Source: Verrucomicrobiales bacterium
Lineage (GTDB): Bacteria; Verrucomicrobiota; Verrucomicrobiae; Limisphaerales; UBA1100
Direction of reading: 5' to 3'
Length of the DNA stretch: 44,118 nucleotides
NCBI GenBank assembly: GCA_002721895.1
Contig: PBLV01000064.1
Span: forward strand, 1 to 44,118
A program made the translations under genes and the position numbers. Numbering within the stretch: position 1 is the stretch's first letter; every line of letters starts with the position of its first letter. The notes below the pieces were generated by a model, which was given only the letters and a program-made list of their open reading frames with translations, had not been told where the DNA came from and searched no databases. Shown here piece by piece: positions 28,213 through 37,322 of the stretch.

Positions 28213-29297
28213 ACAAGGCCCCGTTTGTTTTAACCGCCACTCTGGCCGCGCTGTTCCTCTCTTGGTACGGCATGGTTTGGGGGCCGGCCAGTCAGCAGAA
28301 CGACCTGCGCCCACACGTGGCGGGATCGACAATCTATCCGCATGATCGCACGGGTCTGGCCAAGCAGGGCGCGGAAGTGTATCGGGCCAACGGCTGTTAC
28401 CATTGCCATAGCCAGCAAGTCAACCAAGGGCCGGTGGAATACGAGTTGATCCTACTGGGAACGGGCGTCAACACCGAGTTGTTAAACTCCATGGATCGCC
28501 AGAATGTGGACCCTGGCGAGGATGCCATGAATAAGATCAGGCTGGCGTTGTTAATGGGCGGTGACAGCGAGAAAAGTGAGAAGGAAGAGGCCGTCAGTAA
28601 TGCCGGGCTGGATGACGCGGCCAAACAGGAGGTCTTTTCACTGGCCGAATTGCCCAACGCGGAGGCGCAAAAGGAGGCGCGTGAAATTCTCGATTTGGAT
28701 GAGCTCAAGGATGGCGCTGCCCAGTCAGCAAAGCACACATTGACATTGGGCAGCGAGTTGACTTGGAAGGAAGCCAAGAAAAAGGTCATCGCGCTCAAGG
28801 GCGCCGGTGCGGTCGTGATGCTCAAGCCATACAGCCCGGAGAACTCTGGGAATCCTGGGGCGTGGGCGGACCTCAAGCGCGGCTGGGGGGATCGTCGGAG
28901 CGTGGCCCGCGATTATCTTTATGACGCCCCGGCCATGCTCGGCAGCCAGCGGATTGGGCCGGACTTGGCGGATATTGGTGGCCGGAATGCAGATGCCGCT
29001 TGGCACTATCGCCACTTGTACAAGCCGCGTTCTGAGACGGGGCGTGAAAAGTCCGTGATGCCGCCCTATACCTATCTGTTTAACAAGCGCAAAGTGGAGG
29101 AAGGGGCGAAGCTCAGTGGGAATGCCGTGCTGGATGCGGAAGGCAATTCCATTGAGCCCGGATATGAAGTTACGCCCAAGCCCTCCGCGCGCGCGCTGGT
29201 TGCCTATCTGCTCAGCCTGAAGCAGGACATGGAATTGCCGGAGGCACCCAAGCCAGTGATTGTTTCGCGGAAACCGGACGAGAAAACCAAGCAATGA
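28209..29297 (+). CDS. CcoO-like monohaem cytochrome c subunit with large insert
   Basis: 362 residues: a membrane anchor (PFVLTATLAALFLSWYGMVWG), haem site CYHCHSQQV (Cys63-His67), and the CcoO-specific second half DYLYDAPAMLGSQRIGPDLADIGGR followed by HLYKPR and SVMPPYTYLF, whose Met is the expected axial ligand. Between CYHCHSQQV and DYLYD is an insert of about 140 charged residues with no counterpart in ordinary CcoO; part of it (KEAKKKVIALKGAGAVVMLK) faintly recalls the L7/L12 C-terminal fold. The haem core is intact. The next gene overlaps by ATGA. Confidence 0.88.
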   Translation: MNKAPFVLTATLAALFLSWYGMVWGPASQQNDLRPHVAGSTIYPHDRTGLAKQGAEVYRANGCYHCHSQQVNQGPVEYELILLGTGVNTELLNSMDRQNVDPGEDAMNKIRLALLMGGDSEKSEKEEAVSNAGLDDAAKQEVFSLAELPNAEAQKEAREILDLDELKDGAAQSAKHTLTLGSELTWKEAKKKVIALKGAGAVVMLKPYSPENSGNPGAWADLKRGWGDRRSVARDYLYDAPAMLGSQRIGPDLADIGGRNADAAWHYRHLYKPRSETGREKSVMPPYTYLFNKRKVEEGAKLSGNAVLDAEGNSIEPGYEVTPKPSARALVAYLLSLKQDMELPEAPKPVIVSRKPDEKTKQ

Positions 29298-29914
29298 GCC
29301 AGTCCACCGACAACATGTTGCCCGAGAACGCCGAGCCGACTACCGGCAGCGTGACCATGCCATTGGGGTTGACCATTGTTTTCGCGCTCGTCACCTATGT
29401 GGGCTGCAATATCACTGACAGTGCCGACGGCGGTTTCTCCGCCTTGGTGTATGCGCCGTACACGGACGAGGCTGAGATCAGTGCGACGCAGGCCAAGACG
29501 CCCAAGGAATTGCAAATCGAGCGTGGGGCGGCTTTGTACAAGCAGAATTGTTCCAACTGCCACCAGCCCAGCGGCGGTGGTTCGCAGGGGCAGGGTGCCC
29601 CACCGCTGGCCGGCTCGGAATGGGTTTTGGCTGAGGGACCGGAACGCATCATTCGCATCGTCAACAACGGCCTAACCGGCCCCATCGAGGTTTTGGGCCA
29701 GACTTGGTCTTCGGGCGCGATGACACCCGTTGGCGCGGCCATGTCTGACAAGCAGGTGGCTGACGTGATCACCTATATCCGAAACGCTTGGGGCAACGCC
29801 GCGGGTTTGGTTACACCTGAGCAGGTCAAGGCGGTCCGGGAGGAAACAGCCGGACGGGGCACGAAGGCGTGGACGGCTGACGAGTTGTTACAAGTGGAAC
29901 TCGGCGGCGAGTAA
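29294..29914 (+). CDS. CcoP-like membrane-anchored monohaem cytochrome c
   Basis: 206 residues. A membrane segment (VTMPLGLTIVFALVTYVGCNITDS) is followed by RGAALYKQNCSNCHQPSGGGSQGQGAPPLAGSEWVL, a class I cytochrome c with haem site CSNCH, and a Met ligand likely in SSGAMTPVG. Standard CcoP has two haems; only one is present. It ends the respiratory operon; its start overlaps ccoO. Confidence 0.85.
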   Translation: MSQSTDNMLPENAEPTTGSVTMPLGLTIVFALVTYVGCNITDSADGGFSALVYAPYTDEAEISATQAKTPKELQIERGAALYKQNCSNCHQPSGGGSQGQGAPPLAGSEWVLAEGPERIIRIVNNGLTGPIEVLGQTWSSGAMTPVGAAMSDKQVADVITYIRNAWGNAAGLVTPEQVKAVREETAGRGTKAWTADELLQVELGGE

Positions 29915-29956
29915 TCACGCTTGCCAGCCGGTTGTGCCGGCAACATCCTGTTCCCC

Positions 29957-31318
29957 GTGAATTTCGTTTTTATTCGATGGGCGGTGTTGTGCTGTGCACC
30001 CCTTGCCGGTTTCGCCGCTCCCCAGTTCGCTGTCGCCCCATTCACCGCGGATGTCACTGTGCCCCTTGGGCATGGCATGATGGGTGGTCTTTGGAAATCC
30101 AAAAGCATTGCCGATCCACTTTTTGCCAAGGGCGTGGTGATCACGGGCGGAGCCAAGCCGGTTGTGTTCGTGAGTGTTGACTGGTGCGAACTGCGCAACG
30201 CCTCCTTTGACCGGTGGCGAGAATCGTTGGCCAAGGCGGCTGGCACTACACGGGAGCGTGTCCTCGTCAGTGCCGTGCATCAGCATGAGGCGCCCGTGGC
30301 GGACCTGGAGGCGCAGCAGCTTCTGAAAGCGCGGGGATTGAAAGGCAGTATTTGTGATCTTGCGTTTCATGAGAAAGCCGTCCAGCGCACGGCCGCGGCC
30401 TTGCGCGATTCCTTGCGGCGGCCACTTGGGGTGACGCACGTGGGCATCGGGCAGGCCAAGGTTGAAAAGATTGCTTCCAACCGTCGCTACGTGTTGCCGG
30501 GCGGCAAAGTGTCCTTTGGCCGGGGCAGCGCCAGCGGTCGGAACATCCTTGCCGCCAAGGCTCCCGAGGGGACGATTGATCCTTGGCTTAAAACCCTGAC
30601 TTTCTGGGATGGGGCGCGGCCATTGGTGGCCCTCACTGGTTACGCCACTCATCCAATGAGCTATTATCGTACGGGTGAGGTCAGCGCTGATTTTCCCGGC
30701 ATGGCCCGTGCTCAGCGCCAAAAGGAGACCCCCAATTGTCTACAGATTTATTACAGCGGCGCCAGCGGCAATGTCACCGCGGGCAAGTATAACACCGGCG
30801 AACGCAAGAACCGCACGGTTCTCGCCAATCGACTGCATGTCGCCATGGTCAAGGCTTGGGACAACACGAAGAAACATCCGCTGCGGCTGGTTCAGTTTCG
30901 TAATGCCAAGGTGAAATTGGTGCCGCGCAATCACTCCGGTTTTGCTGCTGCAGACTTTCAATCCAAGCTGGTGAAGGGAGGCGATCCTTGGCAGCAGTGT
31001 CTCGCGGCCATGGGATTGAGTTGGCGGCAACGGTGCGAGCGTGGTCAGCCGGTGGATGTGCCGGCCATTGACCTTGGGGTGGCGCAACTTCTTTTGTTGC
31101 CCGGTGAAAGTTACGTGGAGTTTCAACTCGCGGCACAGAAGATGCGTCCCGGCCAGTTCATCATGGTTGCCGGCTATGGCGAGGGTGGCACGGGCTACAT
31201 CCCGACGGAAAAACACTGGCGGGAGAAGGATGGCAACCTTGCTGATTGGTGCTGGGTTCACCCCGGCGCTGAGGCGGTGCTCCTGAAGGCCATGCGCCAG
31301 GCGTTGAATCCGGATTGA
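29957..31318 (+). CDS. Secreted ceramidase-like (neutral/alkaline ceramidase family) hydrolase
   Basis: 453 residues from GTG 29957, which gives a good signal peptide (MNFVFIRWAVLCCAPLAGFA); the longer reading from TTG 29921 is poor. Family-like features: a start FAVAPFTADVTVP, a His-rich SAVHQHEAP in place of the ceramidase THTHSGP, TGYATHPMSYY and SADFPGMA, and a late GYGEGGTGYIPTE. Fold class is supported, substrate is not: many environmental members act on other amides or esters. It follows the respiratory operon by 42 bases but is unlikely to belong to it functionally. Confidence 0.78.
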   Translation: MNFVFIRWAVLCCAPLAGFAAPQFAVAPFTADVTVPLGHGMMGGLWKSKSIADPLFAKGVVITGGAKPVVFVSVDWCELRNASFDRWRESLAKAAGTTRERVLVSAVHQHEAPVADLEAQQLLKARGLKGSICDLAFHEKAVQRTAAALRDSLRRPLGVTHVGIGQAKVEKIASNRRYVLPGGKVSFGRGSASGRNILAAKAPEGTIDPWLKTLTFWDGARPLVALTGYATHPMSYYRTGEVSADFPGMARAQRQKETPNCLQIYYSGASGNVTAGKYNTGERKNRTVLANRLHVAMVKAWDNTKKHPLRLVQFRNAKVKLVPRNHSGFAAADFQSKLVKGGDPWQQCLAAMGLSWRQRCERGQPVDVPAIDLGVAQLLLLPGESYVEFQLAAQKMRPGQFIMVAGYGEGGTGYIPTEKHWREKDGNLADWCWVHPGAEAVLLKAMRQALNPD

Positions 31319-31324
31319 TTTGTG

Positions 31325-32434
31325 TTAAAGGGCGGCTTGAAGGATTTGGGTGAGTTCCTCGTCGGTTAACTCGGCGGGATTGGCCTTCATGCTGCTGGCC
31401 GCCTTGGCTTTCTCGATGATTCCGGGAAAGTCGGATTCTTCAATGCCGTGAGTGGCGAGGCCAGGGATTTCCAAATCCGAAGCCAGTTTTTGGAGCCAAT
31501 CAGCGCCATCGTCCGTGCCGAGCATTTTTTCCACCTCCTGAAAACGCGCGGGTGAACGGGATTTGTTGATGCGGAATGCGTGTGGCAGCAGGGCAGCGCA
31601 AAGGGCACCGTGCGGGGCGTGGTACATTCCACCGAGCGGCGCGGCGAATCCATGGACCGCGCCGAGGCCGGAGTTGGCCAAGGCAAGGCCGCCACAAAGG
31701 GAGGCAAAAGCCATCTCGGCGCGGGCAGCGGGATCATCCGTACAAGCTTGGCGCAGGGCCCGGGCGGCCCGTGGAATGGCTTCCCGGCAGAGGGCGTCGG
31801 TGAGGGGATTGGCACGGCGACAAGTGAAGGGCTCGATAAGTTGGGTGAGGGCGTCCATCCCGGTGGCGGCGGTGATGTCGGAGGGAAGGCCCTGGGTCAA
31901 CTCGGGATCGACGATGGCTAGGCGGGGGAGCATCAGGGGATGGCGGAGGCTGACCTTGACCTTGTGCTCGGGTGAGGTCAGGACGGAATTGCGGGTGACT
32001 TCCGCGCCGGTGCCGGCGGTGGAGGGGATGGCAATGACTGGGAGCGGGTTGTGGAGGAGAGGCTGACCTTTGCCGATCACTTCAAGGTATTCGAGGGGAT
32101 CGCCGGGATTGGTGGCGAGAGCGGCGATGGCTTTGGCGGCGTCAATGGCGCTGCCGCCGCCAATGCCGATCACGGCTTGGACATCTTTGGCTGTAGGGAG
32201 CGCGGCCTGAATGTCCGCCAGCGTGGGTTCGCCGGAGATGGCGTGGGTGGCAAAATCGGTGTCCTTTAAAAGATCCAGGAGAGGCTGGGCGCGCTGAGAG
32301 GTGCGGCCGGTGACGACCAGCGCGCGGTCGCCCAAGGCACGCATGGCGGGCGCGGCTTCAGCGAGTTTGCCGGGGCCGAAGAGGATTCGCGTGGCGGTGG
32401 CGAACTCAAAAGGCGTGTCACCAACCTTCGTCAT
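31325..32434 (-). CDS. Iron-containing (group III) alcohol dehydrogenase
   Basis: 369 residues. NAD(P)-binding [13 protein letters not shown] (GGGS at 92-95), [13 protein letters not shown], and metal positions Asp194 (TGMDALTQ), His251 and His265 ([19 protein letters not shown]). The third ligand, usually His at +4 from Asp194, is Gln198 here, so the metal or its strength of binding may differ. The reaction is NAD(P)-linked aldehyde/alcohol interconversion. The gene overlaps the upstream LsrG-like gene by 17 bases, so they form one transcript. Confidence 0.92.
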   Translation of the reverse strand: MTKVGDTPFEFATATRILFGPGKLAEAAPAMRALGDRALVVTGRTSQRAQPLLDLLKDTDFATHAISGEPTLADIQAALPTAKDVQAVIGIGGGSAIDAAKAIAALATNPGDPLEYLEVIGKGQPLLHNPLPVIAIPSTAGTGAEVTRNSVLTSPEHKVKVSLRHPLMLPRLAIVDPELTQGLPSDITAATGMDALTQLIEPFTCRRANPLTDALCREAIPRAARALRQACTDDPAARAEMAFASLCGGLALANSGLGAVHGFAAPLGGMYHAPHGALCAALLPHAFRINKSRSPARFQEVEKMLGTDDGADWLQKLASDLEIPGLATHGIEESDFPGIIEKAKAASSMKANPAELTDEELTQILQAAL

Positions 32435-32723
32435 CAGGGTAGTGGTTGGTGTATTTAACGGCTTGGCGCGGCTCGGCCATCATGTCGGCTACGGTATCGC
32501 GCCAGGTCTGGTAATGGACGGTTTCCTTGTGGGCAGCGGGGGCGTCCTGATTGCGGTAGACCTCGATGAGGAGAAAACGGGTGGGATCATCAGTCTGCTG
32601 GCAGACATCAAAACGGGCGATGCCGGGTTCCTGCACGCTGTTGCGGGCATTTTCCTGCGAGGCAGCACGGAAGGCATCCTCGGTGCCGTCCTTGACGTGG
32701 ACGTGAACGTGTACAATGAACAT
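32418..32723 (-). CDS. LsrG-like antibiotic-biosynthesis-monooxygenase (ABM) family protein
   Basis: 101 residues from ATG 32723: [71 protein letters not shown], the full ABM dimeric ferredoxin fold in its LsrG/YgiN form. LsrG acts on phospho-AI-2; other members are quinol monooxygenases or isomerases. Paired in one operon with an iron-type dehydrogenase, it may handle a short sugar-derived ketone or aldehyde. That pairing, not the sequence, is the basis of the metabolic guess. Confidence 0.88.
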   Translation of the reverse strand: MFIVHVHVHVKDGTEDAFRAASQENARNSVQEPGIARFDVCQQTDDPTRFLLIEVYRNQDAPAAHKETVHYQTWRDTVADMMAEPRQAVKYTNHYPDDEGW

Positions 32724-32832
32724 TTTTTTGGGGTTGGAGGAGGGAGTTTGAGGCAGGGGAATTTTTTTTGCAATTCCATGTAAGAAATTGGCGGCGAACC
32801 ACGATGTAGAGTTGGATGACGAAGTGGGACGC

Positions 32833-34503
32833 ATGAAAAAGGTTTATCTGGCAACATTTTTGGCGGCGGTTTTGTCGGTGTCGGCGTGGTGGATTTTGGA
32901 GCCTGCGCCGCGTCCAACGCTGGCGGCGCCCATAGATGGGCTGGTTATGCCGGAATTCTGGCGCGATCCGGCGGCGGGTGTGCAGAGGATGGTGTCGTTG
33001 GAGGATGACGCGCGAAGGGAATTGTTCACCCCAGGTGGTCGGCTGGAATTCAGCCCGGTGGAAGGGGTCAATCTGGGGATCAAGGTGGATCGAGTGACGC
33101 AGTCTCCTGTTGGCGGCAAGCTGAGCCATGGTGTCGTGGAAGACGAACCGGGGGGCGTGGCTGTGTTCTCGGATGTTGAGGGCGCGTTGGCGGGTTCGGT
33201 GGAGTTGGCGGATGGGCGATTTTTCACCCTGAATTACTTGGCGCCGGGTCTGCACCGGGCGGCGGAGGTTGATTTCTCGACCGGTCTGTTGGACTGCGGC
33301 TCCAACCGCGAGGTCGTTCCGGCAAAGTTGCCGCGTGGATACGAGATGGTTTTTGATGGGGCAGCGGGAATGAACACGGCGCAGTTGCGGGCGGATTTGC
33401 GGCTGGCACTTTCCCGGCGCGCCTTGCGGGGTATGCCCCTAAACATGGGTATGCGGCCTGACAAAATTTCAACCCGGAAAACCCCTGTGGTGGTGGACAC
33501 CGGCAAAAACAAGAACGGTCTGCAAGCCCAAAAGAAGAAGCCGGGCTCGTCGGGTCGTGCCCTGACCAAGACGAAGGCCACCACACAGGGGCGAACCGGG
33601 ACCAATTCCAAGAAACCCGCGCCCACCAACACAGCCCAAAAGAAGCCCGCGAAGCCCACCAGCATAACCAAGAAGCCGGCCAATAAAAACAACGGAACCA
33701 AGCACACGTTGAACACATCCACGAAACCGGGCGGCGGTAAAACCTCGAGGACAAATGTCGTATCTCAGCCCACCACCACTTCGACAGGTGGCGTGGCGCG
33801 TGTGGATCTGATGGTGGTCTATACGCAGGCTGCCCTTTCCCGGTTTGGGAACGACAAGGGCATCAAGGCGCGGGTTAATGTGGCGGTAAGCCGGTCAAAT
33901 CAGGCTTTCAAGGATAGCGGCATCAAGGCTGAGTTGAACTTGGTTCACGTGGGAAAAGTCAACTACCAGTCCGGTGGCGACAAGGGTCTGGACTTGCGCC
34001 GACTGACATTCGGTGGATCCGGAACCGCCCTGAAGGACGAGGTTGGCAAGCTCCGTGCGCGTCACCAGGCGGATATTGTGACCTTGGTCACAAGTTCGGG
34101 AGGCGGAGGCGTGGGTTGGCTGTTTGGCGGGAATTCCCCCAAGCCTCAACTTGGATTTAATGTGGTCGGAGCTATGTCGTTGTACTACACCGTCCTCGCT
34201 CATGAGTGCGGTCACAACATGGGCTGCCACCATGCCGTGGGTGATCCCGGCACCAGCAAGATCAAGCATGGAGCCGGCGACAATTTTGGCTGGCGGTTTT
34301 ATGCCAATAACGGAAAGGGCAACCGGCAGTACCGTACCATCATGGCCTACGCCCCAGGCCATCGCATTGGCTACTTCTCAAATCCGGATGTCAAATTTGG
34401 CGGCGTTCCCACCGGCATCGTAAACCAAGCCAACAATGCGCGAATTTTAAACCTAAATGCCCGAATCATTGCCAGAAACTCGGATTATTTATCCACGAAA
34501 TGA
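32833..34503 (+). CDS. Secreted zinc metalloprotease (M12B/reprolysin-like), copy 1
   Basis: 556 residues from ATG 32833 ([20 protein letters not shown] signal). Residues ~30-200 are a propeptide-like beta domain ([18 protein letters not shown]), ~205-315 a Lys/Thr/Pro-rich disordered linker ([20 protein letters not shown]), then a catalytic domain starting [15 protein letters not shown]. The zinc site is [11 protein letters not shown] (His457, Glu458, His461, His467), with Met-turn [19 protein letters not shown]. The residues at positions 210-320 are unusually basic. Its TGA overlaps a 40-codon ORF that leads into copy 2. Confidence 0.92.
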   Translation: MKKVYLATFLAAVLSVSAWWILEPAPRPTLAAPIDGLVMPEFWRDPAAGVQRMVSLEDDARRELFTPGGRLEFSPVEGVNLGIKVDRVTQSPVGGKLSHGVVEDEPGGVAVFSDVEGALAGSVELADGRFFTLNYLAPGLHRAAEVDFSTGLLDCGSNREVVPAKLPRGYEMVFDGAAGMNTAQLRADLRLALSRRALRGMPLNMGMRPDKISTRKTPVVVDTGKNKNGLQAQKKKPGSSGRALTKTKATTQGRTGTNSKKPAPTNTAQKKPAKPTSITKKPANKNNGTKHTLNTSTKPGGGKTSRTNVVSQPTTTSTGGVARVDLMVVYTQAALSRFGNDKGIKARVNVAVSRSNQAFKDSGIKAELNLVHVGKVNYQSGGDKGLDLRRLTFGGSGTALKDEVGKLRARHQADIVTLVTSSGGGGVGWLFGGNSPKPQLGFNVVGAMSLYYTVLAHECGHNMGCHHAVGDPGTSKIKHGAGDNFGWRFYANNGKGNRQYRTIMAYAPGHRIGYFSNPDVKFGGVPTGIVNQANNARILNLNARIIARNSDYLSTK

Positions 34504-34622
34504 CCCTCGAAATCAGTAACCAAGCCGCCCGGTACAGCGTCCATGTGAATGGAGTGATCCGCCAAAGTCTGCCGTCTAACCCGGGTGGTGGCCGGTCTTG
34601 GGTCCCCGCGAGCCGTGAGTAA
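34500..34622 (+). CDS. Possible 40-codon ORF linking the two metalloprotease genes
   Basis: The ATG at 34500 overlaps the stop of metalloprotease 1 (ATGA), and its TAA at 34620-34622 lies inside the start of metalloprotease 2 (GTG 34615), an eight-base overlap. The peptide reads [20 protein letters not shown] and continues with 20 more polar residues. No family is recognised. It would couple translation of the two proteases even if the peptide itself does nothing; it may also be chance. Confidence 0.35.
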   Translation: MTLEISNQAARYSVHVNGVIRQSLPSNPGGGRSWVPASRE

Positions 34623-36171
34623 CAGCGAAAAAGCGAGGAAAATTGGCAAATGGACCGCCATTGGTGCAATGGTGTTTCTGCCCGTGGCATTGTGGCTGGT
34701 GTTCTTTGTCTGGACCGCCCCACCGCAACTCGTCACCTCGCTGGACGAGCGGCAAAAAAAATCACTCGCGAAAACAAAAATCCCCGAGGCGCCTTTCGCC
34801 AAGCGGCATCGACACGTGGCTATTGACCCGGGCGTGTTGGAAACCTTGGAGAAATCAAGCGGCTCCCTGCGCATTGAATTGTTTCCCGGTGAGACCGTCA
34901 CCATCGATTTTGGTCGGGCCGACCATGAGGCCGAGGATTTTACTTCTGTCATGGGCGTGGTGCGCGGGCAACCCGAGAGCCAAGTCTCACTGGTTTCCCA
35001 CAAGGGCACGTTTGGCGGCTCGATCAACCTCGCTGATGGTCGGTCGTTTGTCATCAACTACGCCGGCCCCGGCAGCTATAGTGTAGTGGAGTTGGACCAT
35101 GACAAGATGAATGTCGATCATCACCTGCACGACCATTACGCCGCCGCGTTGCCCAGCCCCGATGAAATCCCGGAGAACGGCGTCGTCAGCATGCCACAGC
35201 TTCCTTGGAATCAGGTCGTTCCCGTGCCCGGCATGCCGTGGTTTACCACCACCCTGATCGGCACCAATCCGTGGCCCCAGCCCGTGACCAACGTCTACGG
35301 TCCGCCTGTCATCGGTACCATGATTCTTTACACGCCGCAGGCTGCCAACCAACTGGCGGGCTTGCTGGGCGTCGAGACCCGTATTCGTCTGGCCGTTTCC
35401 CAGATCAACGCCTGTTTCCTGAAGAGCGGCACCGCAGCCCGCATTCGCCTCGTCCATTCCGGCATTATTAATTACAGCTCCACCGGTAATCTCACCACCG
35501 ATCTACAACAGATGACCTACAACACCAGCCCGCAGACGCAGGACATCCATTCCCTTCGCGTGCAGCACCGTGCCGACCTCGTCACCCTCATGGTTCCCGC
35601 CAGTGGAAACAACATTCTCCACGGCACCTCCTGGCTGCTCACCAGTTTCTTCCCTGCGCCGGACTTTGGTTTCAACGCCATCGAGGCCCCCTATATTAAC
35701 ACCTCGGTCCTGGCCCATGAGATTGGCCATAACCTCGGCTGCAACCACGCTACCAATGACATCGGCGCCAATCTTGGCGGTGCCTTTACCAACTCCTTTG
35801 CGTGGCGGTTCAATACCGTCAGCGGTGGCTTTACCAATCCCATTCGGACCCTGATGGCCTATGGCACCGGTCGGCGGATTGGCTATTTTTCCAATCCCGG
35901 CGTGCAGTTCTGGGGCGTCCCCACCGGTGACACCAACTGGGCCAACAACGCCTATACCATCGAGCGCACGGCTCCCATGGTTGGCACCTATATGTCCGGC
36001 GGCTACGGCCCACCCTATTACTACAATCCCGCCACTGCCGGCGGCACCCAGGCCAACAGCCGATCCTCCGCGCCTTCCACCGTCATCCGCGCCAGCGTGC
36101 CTCCGCCCCCCTTCAACCGCCCCCTGCTGCGGCAGCCCGCCCGTAATTTCCTGTTTAACGTCCGCAATTAA
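34615..36171 (+). CDS. Secreted or membrane-anchored zinc metalloprotease (M12B-like), copy 2
   Basis: 518 residues from GTG 34615; GTG 34585 is a longer alternative. An N-terminal helix (WTAIGAMVFLPVALWLVFFVW) is a signal anchor. It shares the copy 1 layout: propeptide-like domain (GTFGGSINLADGRSFVINYAGPG), then a catalytic domain with HEIGHNLGCNH (His368, Glu369, His372, His378) and [19 protein letters not shown]. It lacks the basic linker of copy 1 and ends in a Pro/Ser/Arg-rich tail. Tandem paralogs in one operon-like unit; substrate unknown. Confidence 0.91.
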   Translation: MSNSEKARKIGKWTAIGAMVFLPVALWLVFFVWTAPPQLVTSLDERQKKSLAKTKIPEAPFAKRHRHVAIDPGVLETLEKSSGSLRIELFPGETVTIDFGRADHEAEDFTSVMGVVRGQPESQVSLVSHKGTFGGSINLADGRSFVINYAGPGSYSVVELDHDKMNVDHHLHDHYAAALPSPDEIPENGVVSMPQLPWNQVVPVPGMPWFTTTLIGTNPWPQPVTNVYGPPVIGTMILYTPQAANQLAGLLGVETRIRLAVSQINACFLKSGTAARIRLVHSGIINYSSTGNLTTDLQQMTYNTSPQTQDIHSLRVQHRADLVTLMVPASGNNILHGTSWLLTSFFPAPDFGFNAIEAPYINTSVLAHEIGHNLGCNHATNDIGANLGGAFTNSFAWRFNTVSGGFTNPIRTLMAYGTGRRIGYFSNPGVQFWGVPTGDTNWANNAYTIERTAPMVGTYMSGGYGPPYYYNPATAGGTQANSRSSAPSTVIRASVPPPPFNRPLLRQPARNFLFNVRN

Positions 36172-36236
36172 ACAGGCGAAGTCTTCTTTAAACTCGCACG
36201 CTTGCCAGCCGGGCATTCCTGCGTTAAAAGCGATCC

Positions 36237-37322
36237 ATGAACCCCCGCGAGGCGTTGGTGGCCCTAAACCTCATTCGCGATATTGGCCCCGCTACCATCC
36301 GTCGTTTGCTGGATATGTTCGGCGATGCTCCCGCGATTCTGCGCGCGCCTGAAAGGGAGCTTGGAGGGGTTGAAGGGATCGGCCCCGCCAGGGCCCGCGC
36401 CATTGCGCGTTGGGAACAATCCGTTGATCTCCAAGGTGAACTGGGACGCGTTCGTGATTTTGGTGCCCAAGTCATCACCGTCCTGGATTCAGGATATCCG
36501 CTGCTTTTAAAACAGATTCACGATCCGCCCATCGTTTTATACGTGATCGGCCAACTTGCGGCCGAGGATGATCACGCCGTTGCCATGGTGGGTACCCGGA
36601 TGGTCACCCAGTACGGACGCGCCGCCGCCCATCAGTTGGCTGGTCAGTTGGCCCGGGCGGGCCTGACTATCATCAGTGGCGGTGCCCGGGGCGTGGACAC
36701 CGCCTCCCACGAGGGCGCCCTGTCCGTGTACGGCCGTACCATTGCCATACTTGGCACTGGTCTGGACATTGTGTATCCATCCGAGAACGCTGATCTGTTC
36801 AAGCGCATTTCCTCCCATGGCGCGGTTATCACCCAGTTTCCATTTGGCCGTCGAGGCGACAAGCAGTCCTTCCCCATTCGCAACCGAATCGTGGCAGGCA
36901 TGGCTCGTGCCACTGTTGTGGTCGAGGCCAACCGCGCCAGTGGCGCGCTTATCACCGCCAATTTCGCGGCGGAATACGGACGCGCTGTCTTTGCCATACC
37001 CGGCCGCATTGACAATCCCCGCAGCACTGGCTGCCACGATCTTATCCGTGATGGCGCCCAACTCTGTGCCGGACCTGAGCATGTTCTCGAGGAATTCGAC
37101 ACTCTCTTTGCCTCAAACCAAATCGAGAAAAAGCCGCTTCCTCAACTCACGTCCGACGAAAAAGCCGTTTACGGGAAACTCACACACGACGAACGGCCCC
37201 TTGATGCAATCGTTCACCAGACTGGCCTGACAGTTCCTAAGGTCACTGTGGCACTCCTGCAACTGGAACTCAAACACCTCGCCAAGCAATTTCCAGGCCG
37301 GCTGTTTGCGAAAAAGCGTTAA
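36237..37322 (+). CDS. dprA: DNA-processing protein DprA
   Basis: 361 residues. An N-terminal helix-hairpin-helix part (LNLIRDIGPATIRRLLDMFG, GVEGIGPARARAIARW), the Rossmann-like core (VAMVGTRMVTQYGRAAAHQLA, ISGGARGVDTASHEGAL, IAILGTGLDIVYPSEN, FPIRNRIVAGMARATVVVEA) and a C-terminal winged-helix domain (ALLQLELKHLAKQFPGRLF). It protects incoming single-stranded DNA and loads RecA in natural transformation. All parts are intact, so DNA uptake genes likely exist elsewhere. It is the last GC-rich gene before the A/T-rich segment. Confidence 0.96.
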   Translation: MNPREALVALNLIRDIGPATIRRLLDMFGDAPAILRAPERELGGVEGIGPARARAIARWEQSVDLQGELGRVRDFGAQVITVLDSGYPLLLKQIHDPPIVLYVIGQLAAEDDHAVAMVGTRMVTQYGRAAAHQLAGQLARAGLTIISGGARGVDTASHEGALSVYGRTIAILGTGLDIVYPSENADLFKRISSHGAVITQFPFGRRGDKQSFPIRNRIVAGMARATVVVEANRASGALITANFAAEYGRAVFAIPGRIDNPRSTGCHDLIRDGAQLCAGPEHVLEEFDTLFASNQIEKKPLPQLTSDEKAVYGKLTHDERPLDAIVHQTGLTVPKVTVALLQLELKHLAKQFPGRLFAKKR

